A stretch of DNA of 64,000 bases from assembly GCA_028023455.1 (NCBI GenBank), contig JAQFVV010006342.1, forward strand, positions 641,001-705,000, in the 5' to 3' direction. The notes below the pieces were generated by a model that saw nothing but the letters and a program-made list of their open reading frames with translations, did no database searches and was not told the origin of the DNA. The translations under genes were made by a program, and so were the position numbers. Of the stretch, positions 22,630 to 34,059 are shown piece after piece; position 1 is the stretch's first letter, and each line of letters begins with the position of its first letter. The DNA is from Epiperipatus broadwayi (Eukaryota > Onychophora > Udeonychophora > Euonychophora > Peripatidae).

Positions 22630-23730
22630 TAATGCAATGATACCAAATCAGCTATTCCATTCTTTCAAGAGATTTTTTACAGATCAATATACTGTTCTAA
22701 CAATAACAGTTTTAAATTGCTCTTTATTCCAATTTCCGAAAGATCTATTGTACAGCAAAATTCAGAAGCATAACATGTGGGATACAATTTGCAGAATAGT
22801 GGATCATCAAAATCCAAATTATGTTATTCTAGAATTTTTTTAATGAAGAGCAAGGAAATAGATTTAATAGATCAATACATACTCTATGTAGATTTGCATT
22901 ACTAACATTGATCGAGAAAGAGAGAACATTATTTCTGGCATTGTAAAAAACACCTTAATTAAAGCATTAATGATTTTCAGTGGTTAATGGCCCCAGTTAG
23001 AACTGCAATGTTTTGTCAACCAGTGTTTTTAAAAGATATTGCTGTGCCAATTTATGGGAATAGCTTTGAATTTAAAGTTAAATTAAACAAAAATATAATC
23101 CCAACACAAATACCACTGCAAGTTTCTGATCAGGAGGTAATGTTACTTCTATCAATTCGAGACCTAAAACCTTAATATTTCCATTGTAAGCAATGTGGTT
23201 ACCCCATGTTCTGTGTGCACAATGCAATATGGTAATGATTTCAATGCATCAGTGCATTAGATCAATCAGTCAAGCATGAGGGGACATAAATCTGTTGAAT
23301 TTACAAAGTGAAAATGAAATAAGTTGTGATATAACTAATACAGATGTTTGCCTAATAACGTTAAACATGGACACAATATAAAATAATTGTGAGCTGGCAC
23401 AGATTTGTAATTGTCTGATAACAAAATGTTAAATGATATTATAATTGTCTTTCCTGCACCAGTTAACAAAACGGTCAGTCTCATAATGGATGCCACTCAA
23501 ACATCGAGTTACTCGATGTCATCTCAGATAAATAGTGAGTGAAGTAATATATTTGGATCAGTACATCATTGAAAAAAAAATTCATGAGGAAAAAAAGAAT
23601 CCTGATTTTTCTGCGAATGAAAAAAATGATGCAAGATCTTCAATGGAAAAAAAATAAAAAAAATAAGTGTAAGTTCTCAAAATACAGAAATTGAACCAGA
23701 ATATTCATCATCAGAAGAAAATAGATGAGG
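22630..23730 (+). pseudogene. Probable LINE ORF1 remnant
   Basis: Two open pieces (22637-22843 and 22987-23175) and a short Cys-rich run 'HCKQCGYPMFC' at about 23185-23225 lie just upstream of the endonuclease ORF once the LTR insertion is removed. Position, zinc-knuckle-like Cys pattern and an acidic Glu/Ser-rich tail ('EPEYSSSEEN' near 23690) suit the nucleic-acid-binding ORF1 of a two-ORF LINE. I do not recognise the protein sequence itself. It has several stops and frame changes. Confidence 0.4.
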
Positions 23731-23959
23731 TAGGTGTATCAGGTTAATGTAATGTGTCAGATGAGATCACTACTAGGATGATGGGAGACTTCCAATATCA
23801 GAATGAGACCATGATTTACAAAAAAATAATACAAACTTATATTATTAAATTATATTTGTCTATATTATTTTACACTGCAGTTACTACTGTGTGTTTGCTT
23901 GTTAAGTACTGTTTGCCATAATGACTATTAAAAGAAAAAGTGTATATGTTATATATATA

Positions 23960-25307
23960 TATAGTGAAGCATTTTTCCCATCTGACTAGGTCTCTGTTAC
24001 ACATAAAATGTGTGAGTTGATCAAGTTATGCAAAAAGAATAAAGTTTCATTCCTATTTCTAAAAACATAACTTTCCTGATCAACTCTACCTAGTAATTGT
24101 TACGATTTACGCTATTGATGAAATCAGCTTTTATTTCTTTTTATAAGGGCATCAGGATTATGTAAGAATCCGTTGAAATCTGTCGCATCGTGTCTCGAAA
24201 ATTAAAAAGAAAAATGCTTTTAAAAGAATCGGTATCATATTTTACCGTAACTAGAGTTATTTTCTAGATATTATTATTCCTGGAGCTTAGTCAACACATA
24301 TTGGCAAAGGTAAATTATATTTTCAAATCTTACTAAACTAATATTAATAAATTTAATAATAATCATCAATAACGTACAAGGAAAAGTTGGTATTAGAAAT
24401 AAATATTTTATTCTAACAAATTAAAATGTTTAAAGATAAATTACTAATTAAATAAAACTGGAGAGAACACACGCTAATCCAGATAATGAATCAATTAATA
24501 AAAAAAAAAACAGTTAACATTCTTTGATAGACAAGAGTCTCTTGAACAATAAAATTAAAGTCTCTATCGGGATTATTTTAAGCTTATTTTTTTTAAGAGT
24601 TGTTTGCAAACTTTAAGTCACAATCGGGAAAAGTTAATCTTAGCTTACCGGTAAGTTTAGTGAGAAGATTGTAGATTACTATGCATAGTTTTTTTTTTGT
24701 GGGAGAATGAGCTCGGCCATCGGTTATAAGTTGATCTTGGTCTATCCTACTGGTTGGTCACGAAAGCTTTTCTGGTGTCCGTCTTCAGGAACGATGTCAG
24801 AAAAGCTCCGTTCCACTCCAACATGCAGAATTATTTCAGCGCAGAGTGGGCCTGGATATATTTTTGTTATCCAGGACCAACCATAGGAAAAACAGACAAA
24901 ACAAGATGTTGATCAAACTGGTCTCTTTCTTTTATACTCGAGGTCCAGTTTTCAGACTTCTGTGCATGTTATTATTATCATGGTGTTTAGATTTATAATC
25001 TTGTACATTCTTTATCATTTTTCAGTTATAAAGTTCTCTTTTTTTATAAAGTCTTTCGCCCATCTTTAATTAGCTAAAATATTTTTCTTTTAGCTTATCT
25101 GGATTAGTAATTTGTGTGTCTTTTGTTCTCTCCATTTTTTACTTTTATTTTTAATTAGATAAAAAAAATATGGATGAAAAATTTAACTTTCATTGTACAT
25201 TTTAAAAAAATAAATTATACAACTAAAAAAAAATTAATTGCATCTTTTTCTTAGCTTTTACCAAATGCCAATACATACATTTGTACCACATATAAGTAAA
25301 CGGTACA
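23960..25307 (-). mobile_element. Solo LTR-like element, inverted relative to 41.5-45 kb copies
   Basis: Read on the minus strand this region aligns end to end with the two repeats at 41536-42815 and 43550-44950: start TGTACCGTTTACTTATATG, 'ATTGGCATTTGGTAAAAGC', a TATA box (TATAAAAG, 24937-24930), 'CTTACCGGTAAG', and near the end 'TTGATTTCATCAATAGC' and 'ATAACTTGATCAACTC'. The distal end is diverged and only approximate. It is more divergent from those two than they are from each other. It has no coding capacity and separates ORF1 from the endonuclease of the LINE. Confidence 0.75.
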
Positions 25308-25344
25308 ATAGTTAATGGTAGTATTAATTTAAATATTATTAAAG

Positions 25345-26230
25345 TCAATTATGAAAATAAATATCAAAGTGTTTAATATTAGGGGGCTTAATTTAGTTGA
25401 AAAATTATGACAGCTGTCTAAATCTTATGATTTAGTTTAACGTCACATACTAGGGATGTTGGAAATGAAGATATATAGTAGTTCTCAGATTGAACCAGCT
25501 GATTATTTTAGTAATAAAGGTTTCTCTATTTTCCCCAAAACATCTGCACTATCAGCAGGAATGGGGACCTTATTTGCACACACATGGCCATTTAAATCAT
25601 TCAACATATTATATATAGATCCTTATATGATGATAATTACATTTCATCATAATGCAATTATCTTAAACATAATTTTTGTGTACATTCTTCCAGGTCCTGT
25701 TACTATTAAGGAGATTAATATTAAAAATTAATACAATTATTGCAGCCACTCCATACCATGTTCTACTGATGGAGGACTTCAATATGCCATATATCAATTT
25801 TGTAAGCAAATGTTTCCATAGACTGAATTTTCCTTTCATGAGTGGAGAAGACTATTTGCCCAAAAGGTCAATATCATTCAATAATGGCAAGCATAAGTTT
25901 CTAATAGACCTAATATTTTATTTTCCAATGCTTCACTATAATATTAAATTCAAAAACTCTGTTGTCTCAGATCATATAGCCTCTGTTGTTACATTGGAAA
26001 TAGATGTGACACATAAGACTATCACTCAACCAAGCAAGACAATAAGAATACTCTTACCTAGCTGCATTACTGAATTATTATATTCTGAGATATACATAGC
26101 TTTATACCAAATTAAAAACCATAAATTAGATCCTATACAAGCCTGTTTAGCATTTTTAAATCTTGCCTTGTATACAATAGATCATGTTACATATAATAAA
26201 ACTCCTTCACTGGTTGCTTGCCTTGGCTGA
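25345..26230 (+). pseudogene. LINE APE endonuclease domain
   Basis: The frame opens with 'KVFNIRGLN' (about 25365), the usual first strand of APE nucleases, then a degraded 'LEMKI' (equivalent to the catalytic QETK block, 25465), 'AGMGTLF' (25560) and 'NIIFVYIL' (25670). After a +1 shift near 25700-25730 it has 'LLMEDFNMP' (the GDFN block, 25765) and 'VVSDHIAS' (the catalytic SDH block, 25965). These are the standard landmarks of LINE endonucleases. At least one frameshift and several stops inactivate it. Confidence 0.75.
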
Positions 26231-26249
26231 TGAACTCCATAAGTGGATT

Positions 26250-28080
26250 ATTAATGTGAACAAATCAGAACTTGAACAGAATAATCTGAATGCACTGAGA
26301 GAAGTATATTAAGGCTACATTTGTCATGATCAAGAAATATTTATCATAAAAAAAGGTAAACTATACTTTGGAAAGCATCATCTGAATGCACTGAGAGAAG
26401 TATATAAGACTACATTTGTCATGCTCAATGAATATTTATCCATAAAAAAGTTGAACTATACTTTGGTAAGCCACATACATGATCAAGAAATTATATACAG
26501 TGGGCATTAGATCAATCACCAATAATTAGGGTGCCCATGGCAATAAAAGTTAACAGAACAGTAGTGTCAGGAAATAAACATTAGTTCCACATATGAACAC
26601 TTTAAAAATAAGCTTCAAGGTTGCAGCAGGTTCAATCCTCAGGAATAATTTTTTGAAAAATCAGAAAAAGAAACAGTTTAAACCAAATGAAGTCATTCAA
26701 AAACTGGCTATAACATCAGACACTAAACACCCTGGAATTCCTAGGTTTGTATTTAGACACTTAAGTCAGCAAACTAAAAAATACTTAACTGATCTAGCAA
26801 ACTATTTATTTAAAGTTGTCTATCAGATAAATGACCTATATCTCATATCATTAGTACCTTTTATTAAAACAAGAAGCAATATATGAATTAGAAAATTTGT
26901 GTTCTACATCCATGAATCCACTTGGAATAAAAATTTTAGAATCAATATTAAAAAGATAAATTAGTGCCATATCTCTTACCCAAATTGGAAAAAAACTCAC
27001 TGTGTTAAAAAGAAGTCATTTACAGGACAGGCAGTCTTTCTGTTTAAAACTTGTTGATTCTGTGAGGAATAATAAAAAATATAGTCTTCTGGTCGTTCCA
27101 CTGGATATCAAGTTTGCATTAGATATGGTTCCAACTAACTTGGTAATTGATATTTTAACAGTTACTGGAAAATCTAAAACACTGCTTTATTTAATCACAA
27201 ATTTACTATTAAATAGGCAGATTCATGTCACATTCAATGGGAAATATTATCAACCATTTAATCCCTATAAATCAATTCTGCAAGGATCACCATTAAGTGC
27301 ATTGTTATTTTCCACTTACATTAACCCTCTGTTAAAAAAATTAAGCAAGAATTAACTGGAAGATATAGTGTGGTTTAAATGAAAATATTTCATGCATTGC
27401 ATACATGGATGATGTCACAGTAAAAACAATATCCCATACTATTAAAAAGATTAAATGATTATAGTAGAGAGTACAGGTTAGATTTCAATATAAACAAATC
27501 ATCTACATGGTCAATTTACACAGGGAAAACTTTGAACATGCTCTTTAAAGGAAAACCTAGTCCATTCCTTGGTTTTCCATTTTATTTAAGTAATATAGAA
27601 ATGTGAAATACTATACAAAATAAACTTAAAAATAAAACTGAAAAGATCAGAAATTCCTTATCTAAGTCATACTTATTTCTCTATTCACAGACATCACTGA
27701 TTAATATATTGTTTACAACTAGAATTACATATTATTCACCTATTCTAATATTTATTAAAGCTTTCACAACATACATATGTTCCCAATGTAGAAAGATATC
27801 TGGGGTAGACAGATTGTAAATATTTCATTGAGCTACCTTCAATGTACACTAGCAGCATAGGTTTGCACAACATTAACATATTTATGATATTTCCACAACT
27901 GAAAATAGCAGTGAAAATTACACCAACAGATAAACTTCCTCCAGTCAATGGATGCTGGAAACATCTCATATCAGCAGTCACATTCATTCCTCATTTTTCC
28001 TTTTATCCACCTATGATTAAATTTAAATATTGGAAGGTCTACTCAATATTGTTGTATAATGAGCTTGTCTATAGTTGTTA
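26250..28080 (+). pseudogene. LINE reverse transcriptase domain
   Basis: The pieces at 26593-26886, 27002-27355 and further frames give, in order, 'TGQ'-region residues 'LQDRQSFCLKLVDSVRNN', motif A as 'PLDIKFALDMV' (27100), motif B 'ILQGSPLSALLFSTYINPL' (27275), motif C 'YMDD' (about 27402), and 'FLGFPFYLS' thumb residues (27570). A direct duplication of a 'catctgaatgcactgagagaagtatat' block occurs at 26285 and 26380. Motif A has lost one catalytic-context residue (DIKFALD in place of the D-F--A-D pattern). The homologous copy at 31142-32156 confirms alignment. Confidence 0.8.
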
Positions 28081-28366
28081 ATGACCTTTTCAGAATATCC
28101 CTATCCTCAGACCAGTTTCTAGGTCTGGCTGTCATCAGTGAGGCACTAGAATATTCCAGCATTAGATTTAAAACACCATGTCAAGCCCAGCACTTTATCT
28201 AATGTTTAACTATTAAGTAAAAAAATTGAAACGTTCAAACATCCATATATCTTTAAATCCAGTTATCTAACTTAAATAGCCATATTGGCAACCTCATTAT
28301 ATAACATTTGTAATACAAGCTTATAAAATTAGATCATGTGATATATGACTTGATTTTCTTGAAATT
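28057..28366 (-). mobile_element. Inserted 310-bp repeat with hammerhead-like core
   Basis: It interrupts the LINE ORF2 tail. The flanks ACTCAATATTGTTGTA (28041-28056) and ACTCAATGTTGTAC (28367-28380) are a probable target duplication of about 14 bp. On the minus strand, 28157-28093 has CTGATGA (28138-28132), then GAAAC-TG-GTC. Outside the core, CCTCA pairs with TGAGG and GAATAT with ATATTC around an internal loop, as in helix I of type I hammerheads. Helix II is weak in this copy (AG/CT only). The rest of the insert resembles the 37.6-41.5 kb repeats (an 'ATATCTTTAAATCC...AGCCATAT' block). Confidence 0.6.
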
Positions 28367-28795
28367 ACTCAATGTTGTACATTCCTTCTGAGGATAATAT
28401 AAATTCAACTATCCTCAACCTTAATAACAAGCTTTTAATTACAAAATTTAAATTTTGGATGCTACAGCCAAAAATATTGATTCTTATTAAAGTAAACCTT
28501 GAGTCCTTTCCCACATTCCATTTCTATAAGTGATATATGAATATGGATGATCAATTTTAGCTGAGTCATAAAAATGTTGAATCCCAGGCTCACATTTTTT
28601 TGAATGTCCATGTTTTAATAATATGAGATCTGTCAATTCCTGTAATTAATGTAAATCATGTTTTCTTTCCTATCACAATCAAGATTGTAAAGCTTTATTA
28701 CATATGTAATATCATGAATCAATTTTTGTCTAAAACCTCATGTTTTCAAATGTAACTTATATAATTCTTTTTGAGTCTCAATAAAGTTTTCCCTT
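28367..28795 (+). pseudogene. LINE ORF2 C-terminus and 3' UTR
   Basis: After the insertion the frame resumes as 'PSEDNINSTILNLNNKLLITKFKFW' like residues and 'VNLESFPTFHF', matching the equivalent tail in the minus-strand copy (PSQDDVQTPLHINNKQ..., INLDSLPTQHFL). The zinc-binding Cys residues expected next are mostly lost. The 3' UTR (28620-28795) has a block 'TATCACAATCAAGATTGTAAA' that recurs at about 33365 and 33720, an AATAAA and the terminal CTTTGAAAC. Confidence 0.65.
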
Positions 28796-28905
28796 TGAAA
28801 CATAATAATAATGATAATGATGATAATGATGATGATAGTTATTATTATTATTGTTATTATTGTTGTTGTTATTATTATTATGTTTCAAAGTAAACTTTAT
28901 TTGTA
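28796..28905. repeat. (AAT/GAT)n-(ATT/GTT)n tail-to-tail microsatellite
   Basis: The simple repeat lies between CTTTGAAACA (end of LINE copy A) and TGTTTCAAAG (end of another copy on the opposite strand). Two LINE 3' tails therefore meet here head-on. Confidence 0.8.
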
Positions 28906-29110
28906 CTTAAAAAAAGTGGTTATATCAGTAAAAAGAACAAGAAAAAATGAGTACATCAAGAAACAAATGTTACAATTATTACTATGAGTACAGTTCTCCA
29001 ATTAATTCAATTGATCATTAATGGTTTAGAATGGGATGGTACTTGAATGAGATGATTCCAGTGTTGGATTCAATCTCAATTGTTTCAAATGCTAGAGTTC
29101 CACAAAATTA
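28886..29110 (-). repeat. 3' end fragment of the same LINE family, opposite strand
   Basis: It starts with TTTCAAAGTAAACTTTATTTG, the reverse complement of the family's terminal AATAAAGTTT..CTTTGAAA block. Only a short 3' UTR-like stretch follows; no coding. Confidence 0.5.
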
Positions 29111-29127
29111 TTATATCCTCATTCAAT

Positions 29128-29570
29128 TAAGATGGTGTGGGTCTGGATGTTGTTTGTTTGTGTCTCATTAAAACATTTGACAATGTAAAGCATAATTCTC
29201 TAATAGATAAATTGAGAAAGCTAATAACGAAAATGAATATCATACATATAACAAAGCAACATCCATCCAACAGAGAAGGCTTTGTTATGAATATGAAAGA
29301 AGAAAGCCTCTTATTTAAAACCAATGAATGTTTTGTCATTTATATTATTCAATGTTTTTCTGTATGATTTTCAATAGGTGATAATCAAATGATCGCTACT
29401 GTTTTATGCAGACGATTACAAAATTTTCAAAGAGATACATGCCTATGAAAACTTTGATAATATGTAGGAAGATGTTAATAATTTTTTACAAAACATGTTT
29501 GGGAGTGATTGTTAGAGTCTATCATGAATGGTATATTCTTGGTGGTGAAATGTTTTTGCTAGAGTAAATT
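29128..29570 (+). pseudogene. LINE RT fragment (jockey/CR1-like)
   Basis: The translation includes 'LIKTFDNVKHNSLIDKLRK' (motif A region of the D-x-x-K-A-F-D-x-V-x-H type), and after a gap and frame change 'LFYADDYKIFKEI' (motif C 'YADD', about 29400) followed by 'EDVNNFLQ'. This pattern fits the jockey/CR1 group and is clearly different from the QGSPLSALLF family next to it. Truncated at both ends. Confidence 0.65.
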
Positions 29571-29611
29571 GGTAGATTGGTGGATGACAGTTTTGGCTGA
29601 TTATCCATTCC

Positions 29612-30030
29612 ATGAGTAATAATTTTTTTTTTAGTAAAGAAAAATTATTTTATTTTGTTGAATTGTACTTAATATTTATATGTATTTCATTCTTATTTGG
29701 AAAAAAAGTGCGTTTTGAAGATTTTTTCTGGATTCAAACATGGAGACTTATGAACTTTGAACTAGCTCTTGGAGGATTTATTGCAGGTCACATGACTTGG
29801 TGTCTGACTTTATTTAGATGTTATTGTTAAGAAAATGTTTGTTTTCTGAGAAGTTTCCGTGATTAATTATTTTGGCAAACAAAAATTATTTTCATTTGTT
29901 GAATTGTACTTAATATCTATGTATATTCGATTCTTACTTGGAAAAAAGTGCATTTTGAGGATTTTTCTGGATTCAAACATGAAGACCTATGAAACCATGA
30001 AGTAGCTCTTCTAGAGTTTACTGCAGTCTA
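29612..30030. repeat. Direct duplication, period about 244 bp
   Basis: 29640-29800 and 29880-30030 share 'ttgttgaattgtacttaatat', 'cttattTGGAAAAAAgtgc.ttttga.gattttt' and 'ctggattcaaacatg.agac'. The open frame at 29612-29830 lies in the first copy and shows no family features. Confidence 0.75.
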
Positions 30031-30034
30031 AACA

Positions 30035-30133
<99 letters not shown>

Positions 30134-30150
30134 GTTGTTGTTGTTGTTTC
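30031..30150. repeat. (ATT)n(GTT)n microsatellite tail
   Basis: About 34 ATT units then GTT units, immediately next to the terminal block of the minus-strand LINE copy B (TTTCAAAGGATAAATTTTATT). On the minus strand it is the (CAA)n(TAA)n 3' tail of that LINE. Confidence 0.9.
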
Positions 30151-30426
30151 AAAGGATAAATTTTATTAGTATTCTAAAAGATTATACAAGTTACATTTGA
30201 CAACATAGTTCTTATATATAAATTGGTTTCTCAAAACTACATATGTACAATGATTTGATCAGTGATTGTATGCATTATCAAACCAGAAGTATTTAAGAAA
30301 AAAAAACAGTTCAACAAAATCAATGATGGTCACTCAATCATACGATTATATACAATTAGATATACTTCAATAAATCAAAGAACTGGCACAAGGATCCATG
30401 TTAGATATAGTTTTTTGTTACTGCTT

Positions 30427-31140
30427 TTATATAAGTTCTTGTATATTCCAGGTGTCAATGTACTTTGATTGATCTGTAATCTTCATGTCTCTTTCAAGTA
30501 TGGTTTGCAGCTTATTTCTGAACGTGTTTGGATGTCTTCTGGGGTTATAATTGTATATGAAATTACACCTTGTACACCATAAAGCATAGAGTAAAAATGT
30601 GCAGATTCTTATTTCAGCAAAGATACCCCTTTTAAAAGAGTCAAAAAGGGTTTTCATATTGATTTTTTTATCCTTGAGTGAAGTGCTAATAATTTCACGA
30701 GTGTTTTCTAGACTTGGGCATGAGAAAAAAAGGTGGTTTTGTGTCTCTGAGTCCCTATGGCAAAGATTACATATATCATCTATATCTTAATAGTTTCTTT
30801 GATATTTCAAAAAATGTTGCGTAGGTAGCGAGTCCAGATTTATCTTTAGGAGAAAGTCAAAATATTTTGGTTCAAGTGACCATAGTTTGAATTTGCGACA
30901 TAATTGTTTATTATTAATATGAAGTGGAGTTTGTACATCATCTTGACTTGGATGTAGAAGTTGATAAACTTCCCAATATTTATATTTGGCTTGTGGTGGT
31001 TTAAAGTTAAGAGTGTGGATTGTTAATATTGGTGTAAGTAGTGTGTTCAGATATCCCTGGAGAGGAGGTGGTCTATCTGTAGGGGGAATCTTGGCAGAAA
31101 TTTCTAAATATGGGAACTTTTGTACACATTAGATATTATG
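30427..31140 (-). pseudogene. LINE C-terminal tail with CxxC-H-C zinc finger
   Basis: In pieces, the minus strand reads 'LEPKYFDFLLKINLDSLPTQHFL', then 'DDICNLCHRDSETQNHLFFSC' at about 30770-30708 (CxxC...H....C), then 'RICTFLLYALWCTRCNFIYN' in the frame 30657-30427. This is the zf-RVT type tail found downstream of RT in L1-like and Tx1-like LINEs. Stops are few but frames change. Confidence 0.7.
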
Positions 31141-31141
31141 T

Positions 31142-32156
31142 TCAATGTTTTTTTATCCTGAAGACATGTATTGAGTGAAGGCCAAGGCCATTTTGTGAAA
31201 GGGGTTTTCTTAGACCTTTTACTGATATTGAGATAATCTTTTTTCCCCAGAATAATTTCCTACATAAAAAGTCTATCTTATTTGTAAATGCCTTGGTATA
31301 AATGATTGTTGGAGTAAAATAAGAGATTTTTGTAATCACTAGCATGTTAAGCAAAGCCATTTTTGTATATAGAGAGATGTAGGCTTTGAAGAGTGAATTG
31401 TTAGTCTTTTCCACTTTCTCTATTAAATTTTTCTGTATGAGCGATCTCATAGGTGAATGACATAAATAAAATTTGAACCCAAGAAATGTGATTGGTCTAC
31501 TTTTGAAAACTTTAGTAATGCTATTACCAGTGAAGATCTGCCATGCACATGATTTCTCCATATTAAATGTTAGCTTATATTCTTTTGTAAAATTGTTAAG
31601 TATCTTAAGAAGTTTGGGAATTTGCTTTTGGGATGATAGAAATACTGATATATCATCCATATATATGATGCATGAGATGTTGTCATTGATTGTAGGCATG
31701 TAAACTCCTGAAAATTCATTTTCTATTATTTTTATAAGAGGGTTGATATAGGCAGTGAACAATAAGGCACTGAGAGGTGAGCCCTGAGGAATGGATTGAT
31801 GCAGCACTATTGGCGGTGAAGTTTTCCCATTTAGGGAAACATAAATCTCACAGTTTAAAAATAAATTAGCAAGCAAGTTTAGATAGGCGTTGGGGACTGA
31901 GTATTTTTGCAGAGTTTTAAGAAGAGTACTGATGGAAATCATGTCAAAGGTGGCTTCAATATCTAGTTGAATAACAATTGGACTGTATTTTTTTATTATC
32001 TCTAACAGTTTCTATAGTTGACTTGAATAGAAAGGCTGCCTGCCCTGTTGAGGATTCTTTTTTGGCAAATTGCATTTTTGATAGGTTTGGCAAAATGAAT
32101 AGCTCTATTTTATCTTTTATCACTGATTCTATTATCTTTATGCCAAGGGAGCACAT
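31142..32156 (-). pseudogene. LINE RT domain, better preserved copy
   Basis: Two frames (32156-31956, then 31942-31142) make up the RT. The first has an 'SSTGQAAFLFKS' block. A shift near 31950-31975 hits motif A. The second, 266 residues, carries 'PQGSPLSALLFTAYINPL' (motif B, residues 52-69), 'IIYMDDISVFL' (motif C, YMDD at 94-97), an 'LTFNMEKSC' block and 'FLGFKFYLC' (about 142-150). The closest kin in the window is 26250-28080. The protein would copy LINE RNA at the nicked target. It cannot be made as it stands because of the frameshift and the missing N-terminus. Confidence 0.85.
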
Positions 32157-32199
32157 TGAAATTGGACGTAGGTTAGTGGTGTTTGAGATTGTTTCTTTT

Positions 32200-32202
32200 T
32201 CA

Positions 32203-32272
<70 letters not shown>

Positions 32273-32310
32273 GTTGTTGTTGTTGTTGTTGTTATTGTTG
32301 TTGTTGTTAT
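32200..32310. repeat. (ATT)n(GTT)n microsatellite
   Basis: About 25 ATT units followed by GTT units, bordering the truncated 5' end of LINE copy B. It probably is the tail of another LINE/SINE insertion on the minus strand. The plus-strand open frame across it (poly-Tyr/Cys) is an artefact. Confidence 0.9.
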
Positions 32311-33835
32311 GTGGCAGTAAAACTTAATATTGCTAGACAACAAGGAAAAATTTCCTTGTTTAAACTCCCAAAAGACCACTCAAAATCGGCAATATCTCAA
32401 GTAAATTTAACATATATTGAACTAATTATTAACAATTAACTATGCCACATATTTTTTCTAAAATAATTTTGAATCTACAAAAACTTTTTCTTTGAAAAAT
32501 GCCATTTTTAAATTGTTAAAAACCAATCAAAATGGCTGTCACACAATCATATGACCAAGTGGTCGGCATCAAAATCTATTTGCCATATTGCCAGCTTTAT
32601 CTCATGAAAAAACATATGCCAGAATCCTCAAGAACAATTTCCATGTCAGCAATAGCAAAGATATTTCAATTCCATTAATGAATAAGCCAATTTGAAGTTT
32701 CAGGGCAATGAATGCAAACAACATTTAAAATCTAGACTTAAAAACACAAGATTGTACACCCCCCCCCTATGGGGTGGATGCCTGATATGCTGACAACAAT
32801 TTGACAAAATTTATTATTAAAATTCCACAGGGGATATTTTGTATCATTTAAGAAATTTTTAAGTCCATCATTATATCTGCCACAGACTTCAACTGCTCTC
32901 TATATTATCGCCACCCCACTCTCTGGGACATCAACCAGCTGAAGTACCTACCATGCATGAACCCATAGCTCCAGTGTCACACCAGGGTAAAACTCTGTAA
33001 TAAATACTGCACCACTTGAGAGCAACACATTACACCCACTTCATCAATCCACTGATCCAAACAAGTTTCAACATCTTTCTATCAATTTATCTCAAATGAA
33101 CTTTAAATGCCCAGAACATGAACAATAGAAGTTAGCCTTGAAACCTATAGTGCTCAGCAACTAATAAGCACAATTTATGTACAACCATATACCAATGGAA
33201 CACTAACTCCAATCACCTTTTGTAAATGTATTAACAAATATCATCATGCACTTTCACATGTATTTATCTCATGATACTTTTGTAAAATTTATGTAAAACT
33301 AATTTGTAATGTGTATCATGATATGCAACAATTATTATTTTTTCAACTACTGTAAATCACCTTTTTTTAATCATAAAACAAAATTGTAAAACCTAATTGC
33401 ATATGTAATCTCATGTATCAATTATATCTAAAAACTCATGTTTTTAACATGCAATTTATGTAACACATAAATAATAAGGCAGTCATGAAAATTATAACCC
33501 TTCCCACCAAATAGATCCAGCATATGCACAGTCATTTATTAATCTAACACCAATTCTAATCCCACACCCCATGTATGTTTTCCCCCATACTATCATGGGC
33601 TTCCATATATTTTTTCAAGATTGCACTTAAAAATTCTATGCTAACATAAAATTTGAGACATGTAACATGTTACATAGAAATAATTCTTCTTTCAATTACT
33701 GTAAGTCATGTTTTTTTCCCTATCACAAGCAAGATTGTAAATTCATATTGCCTATGTAATATAATGTATCAACTTGTATCTAAGACTTCATATTTTCACC
33801 TGTAACTTATGTAACACTTTTTAAAAAATAATCTT
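32310..33835 (+). repeat. LINE 3' UTR-like pieces and unidentified repeat
   Basis: At 33340-33480 and 33690-33830 the block 'actgtaa.tca.gttttt...tatcacaa.caagattgtaaa' recurs, as in the 3' UTR of LINE copy A (28640-28790). The preceding 1 kb is moderately GC-richer and includes a C9 run at 32759. No protein was recognised. Two tandem or nested 3' ends of this family are the simplest reading. Confidence 0.5.
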
Positions 33836-34059
33836 TTATAGGATATATGTTTTGTCAATCAAACATGATGTCATCAGCTACTCATATATATAAATTTTTG
33901 CACAAAGTATAAATATATAGAGCTATAAATAGATAGGTAGATATTTATTAAAAACATATGTACACAGAGAGAGAAATAGAATTTTTTTTTTTTTTGCATT
34001 TTTAGAAAACTTCAAAAACTTATGCCTAAAATCTGAATTTTATCAAGCAAATATTTAAA

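Larger units (their letters stand above)
22620..28795 (+). mobile_element. APE-type LINE copy A (L1/Tx1-like), with two nested insertions
   Basis: From left to right: a degraded ORF1-like region with a zinc-knuckle-like motif (about 22630-23730), a solo LTR-like insertion (23960-25307, opposite strand), an APE endonuclease (about 25345-26230), RT (26250-28080), an inserted hammerhead-bearing repeat (28057-28366), the C-terminal tail (28367-28620), and a 3' UTR ending 'AATAAAGTTTTCCCTTTGAAAC' followed by a simple repeat. A second copy (30150-32200, minus) has the same RT motifs and the same 3' end, so the boundaries are supported by comparison. Clade assignment to L1/Tx1 rests mainly on the CxxC-H-C tail and is tentative. 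Confidence 0.7.
30151..32200 (-). mobile_element. APE-type LINE copy B, 5'-truncated
   Basis: The minus-strand copy contains RT, a C-terminal zinc-finger tail and 3' UTR with a (CAA)n(TAA)n tail. It is truncated at about 32200 before the endonuclease, next to another simple repeat. RT is better kept than in copy A (22.6-28.8 kb). Confidence 0.85.

Noticed and set aside
24770-24830. CTGAAGA...GAAAAGC in the solo LTR-like element (also near 44060) as a hammerhead
   Set aside because: The CTGANGA and GAAA strings are there, but helix I and a consistent helix III could not be drawn.
31978-32439. Plus-strand open frame with long poly-Tyr and poly-Cys
   Set aside because: It is only the translation of the (ATT)n(GTT)n microsatellite.
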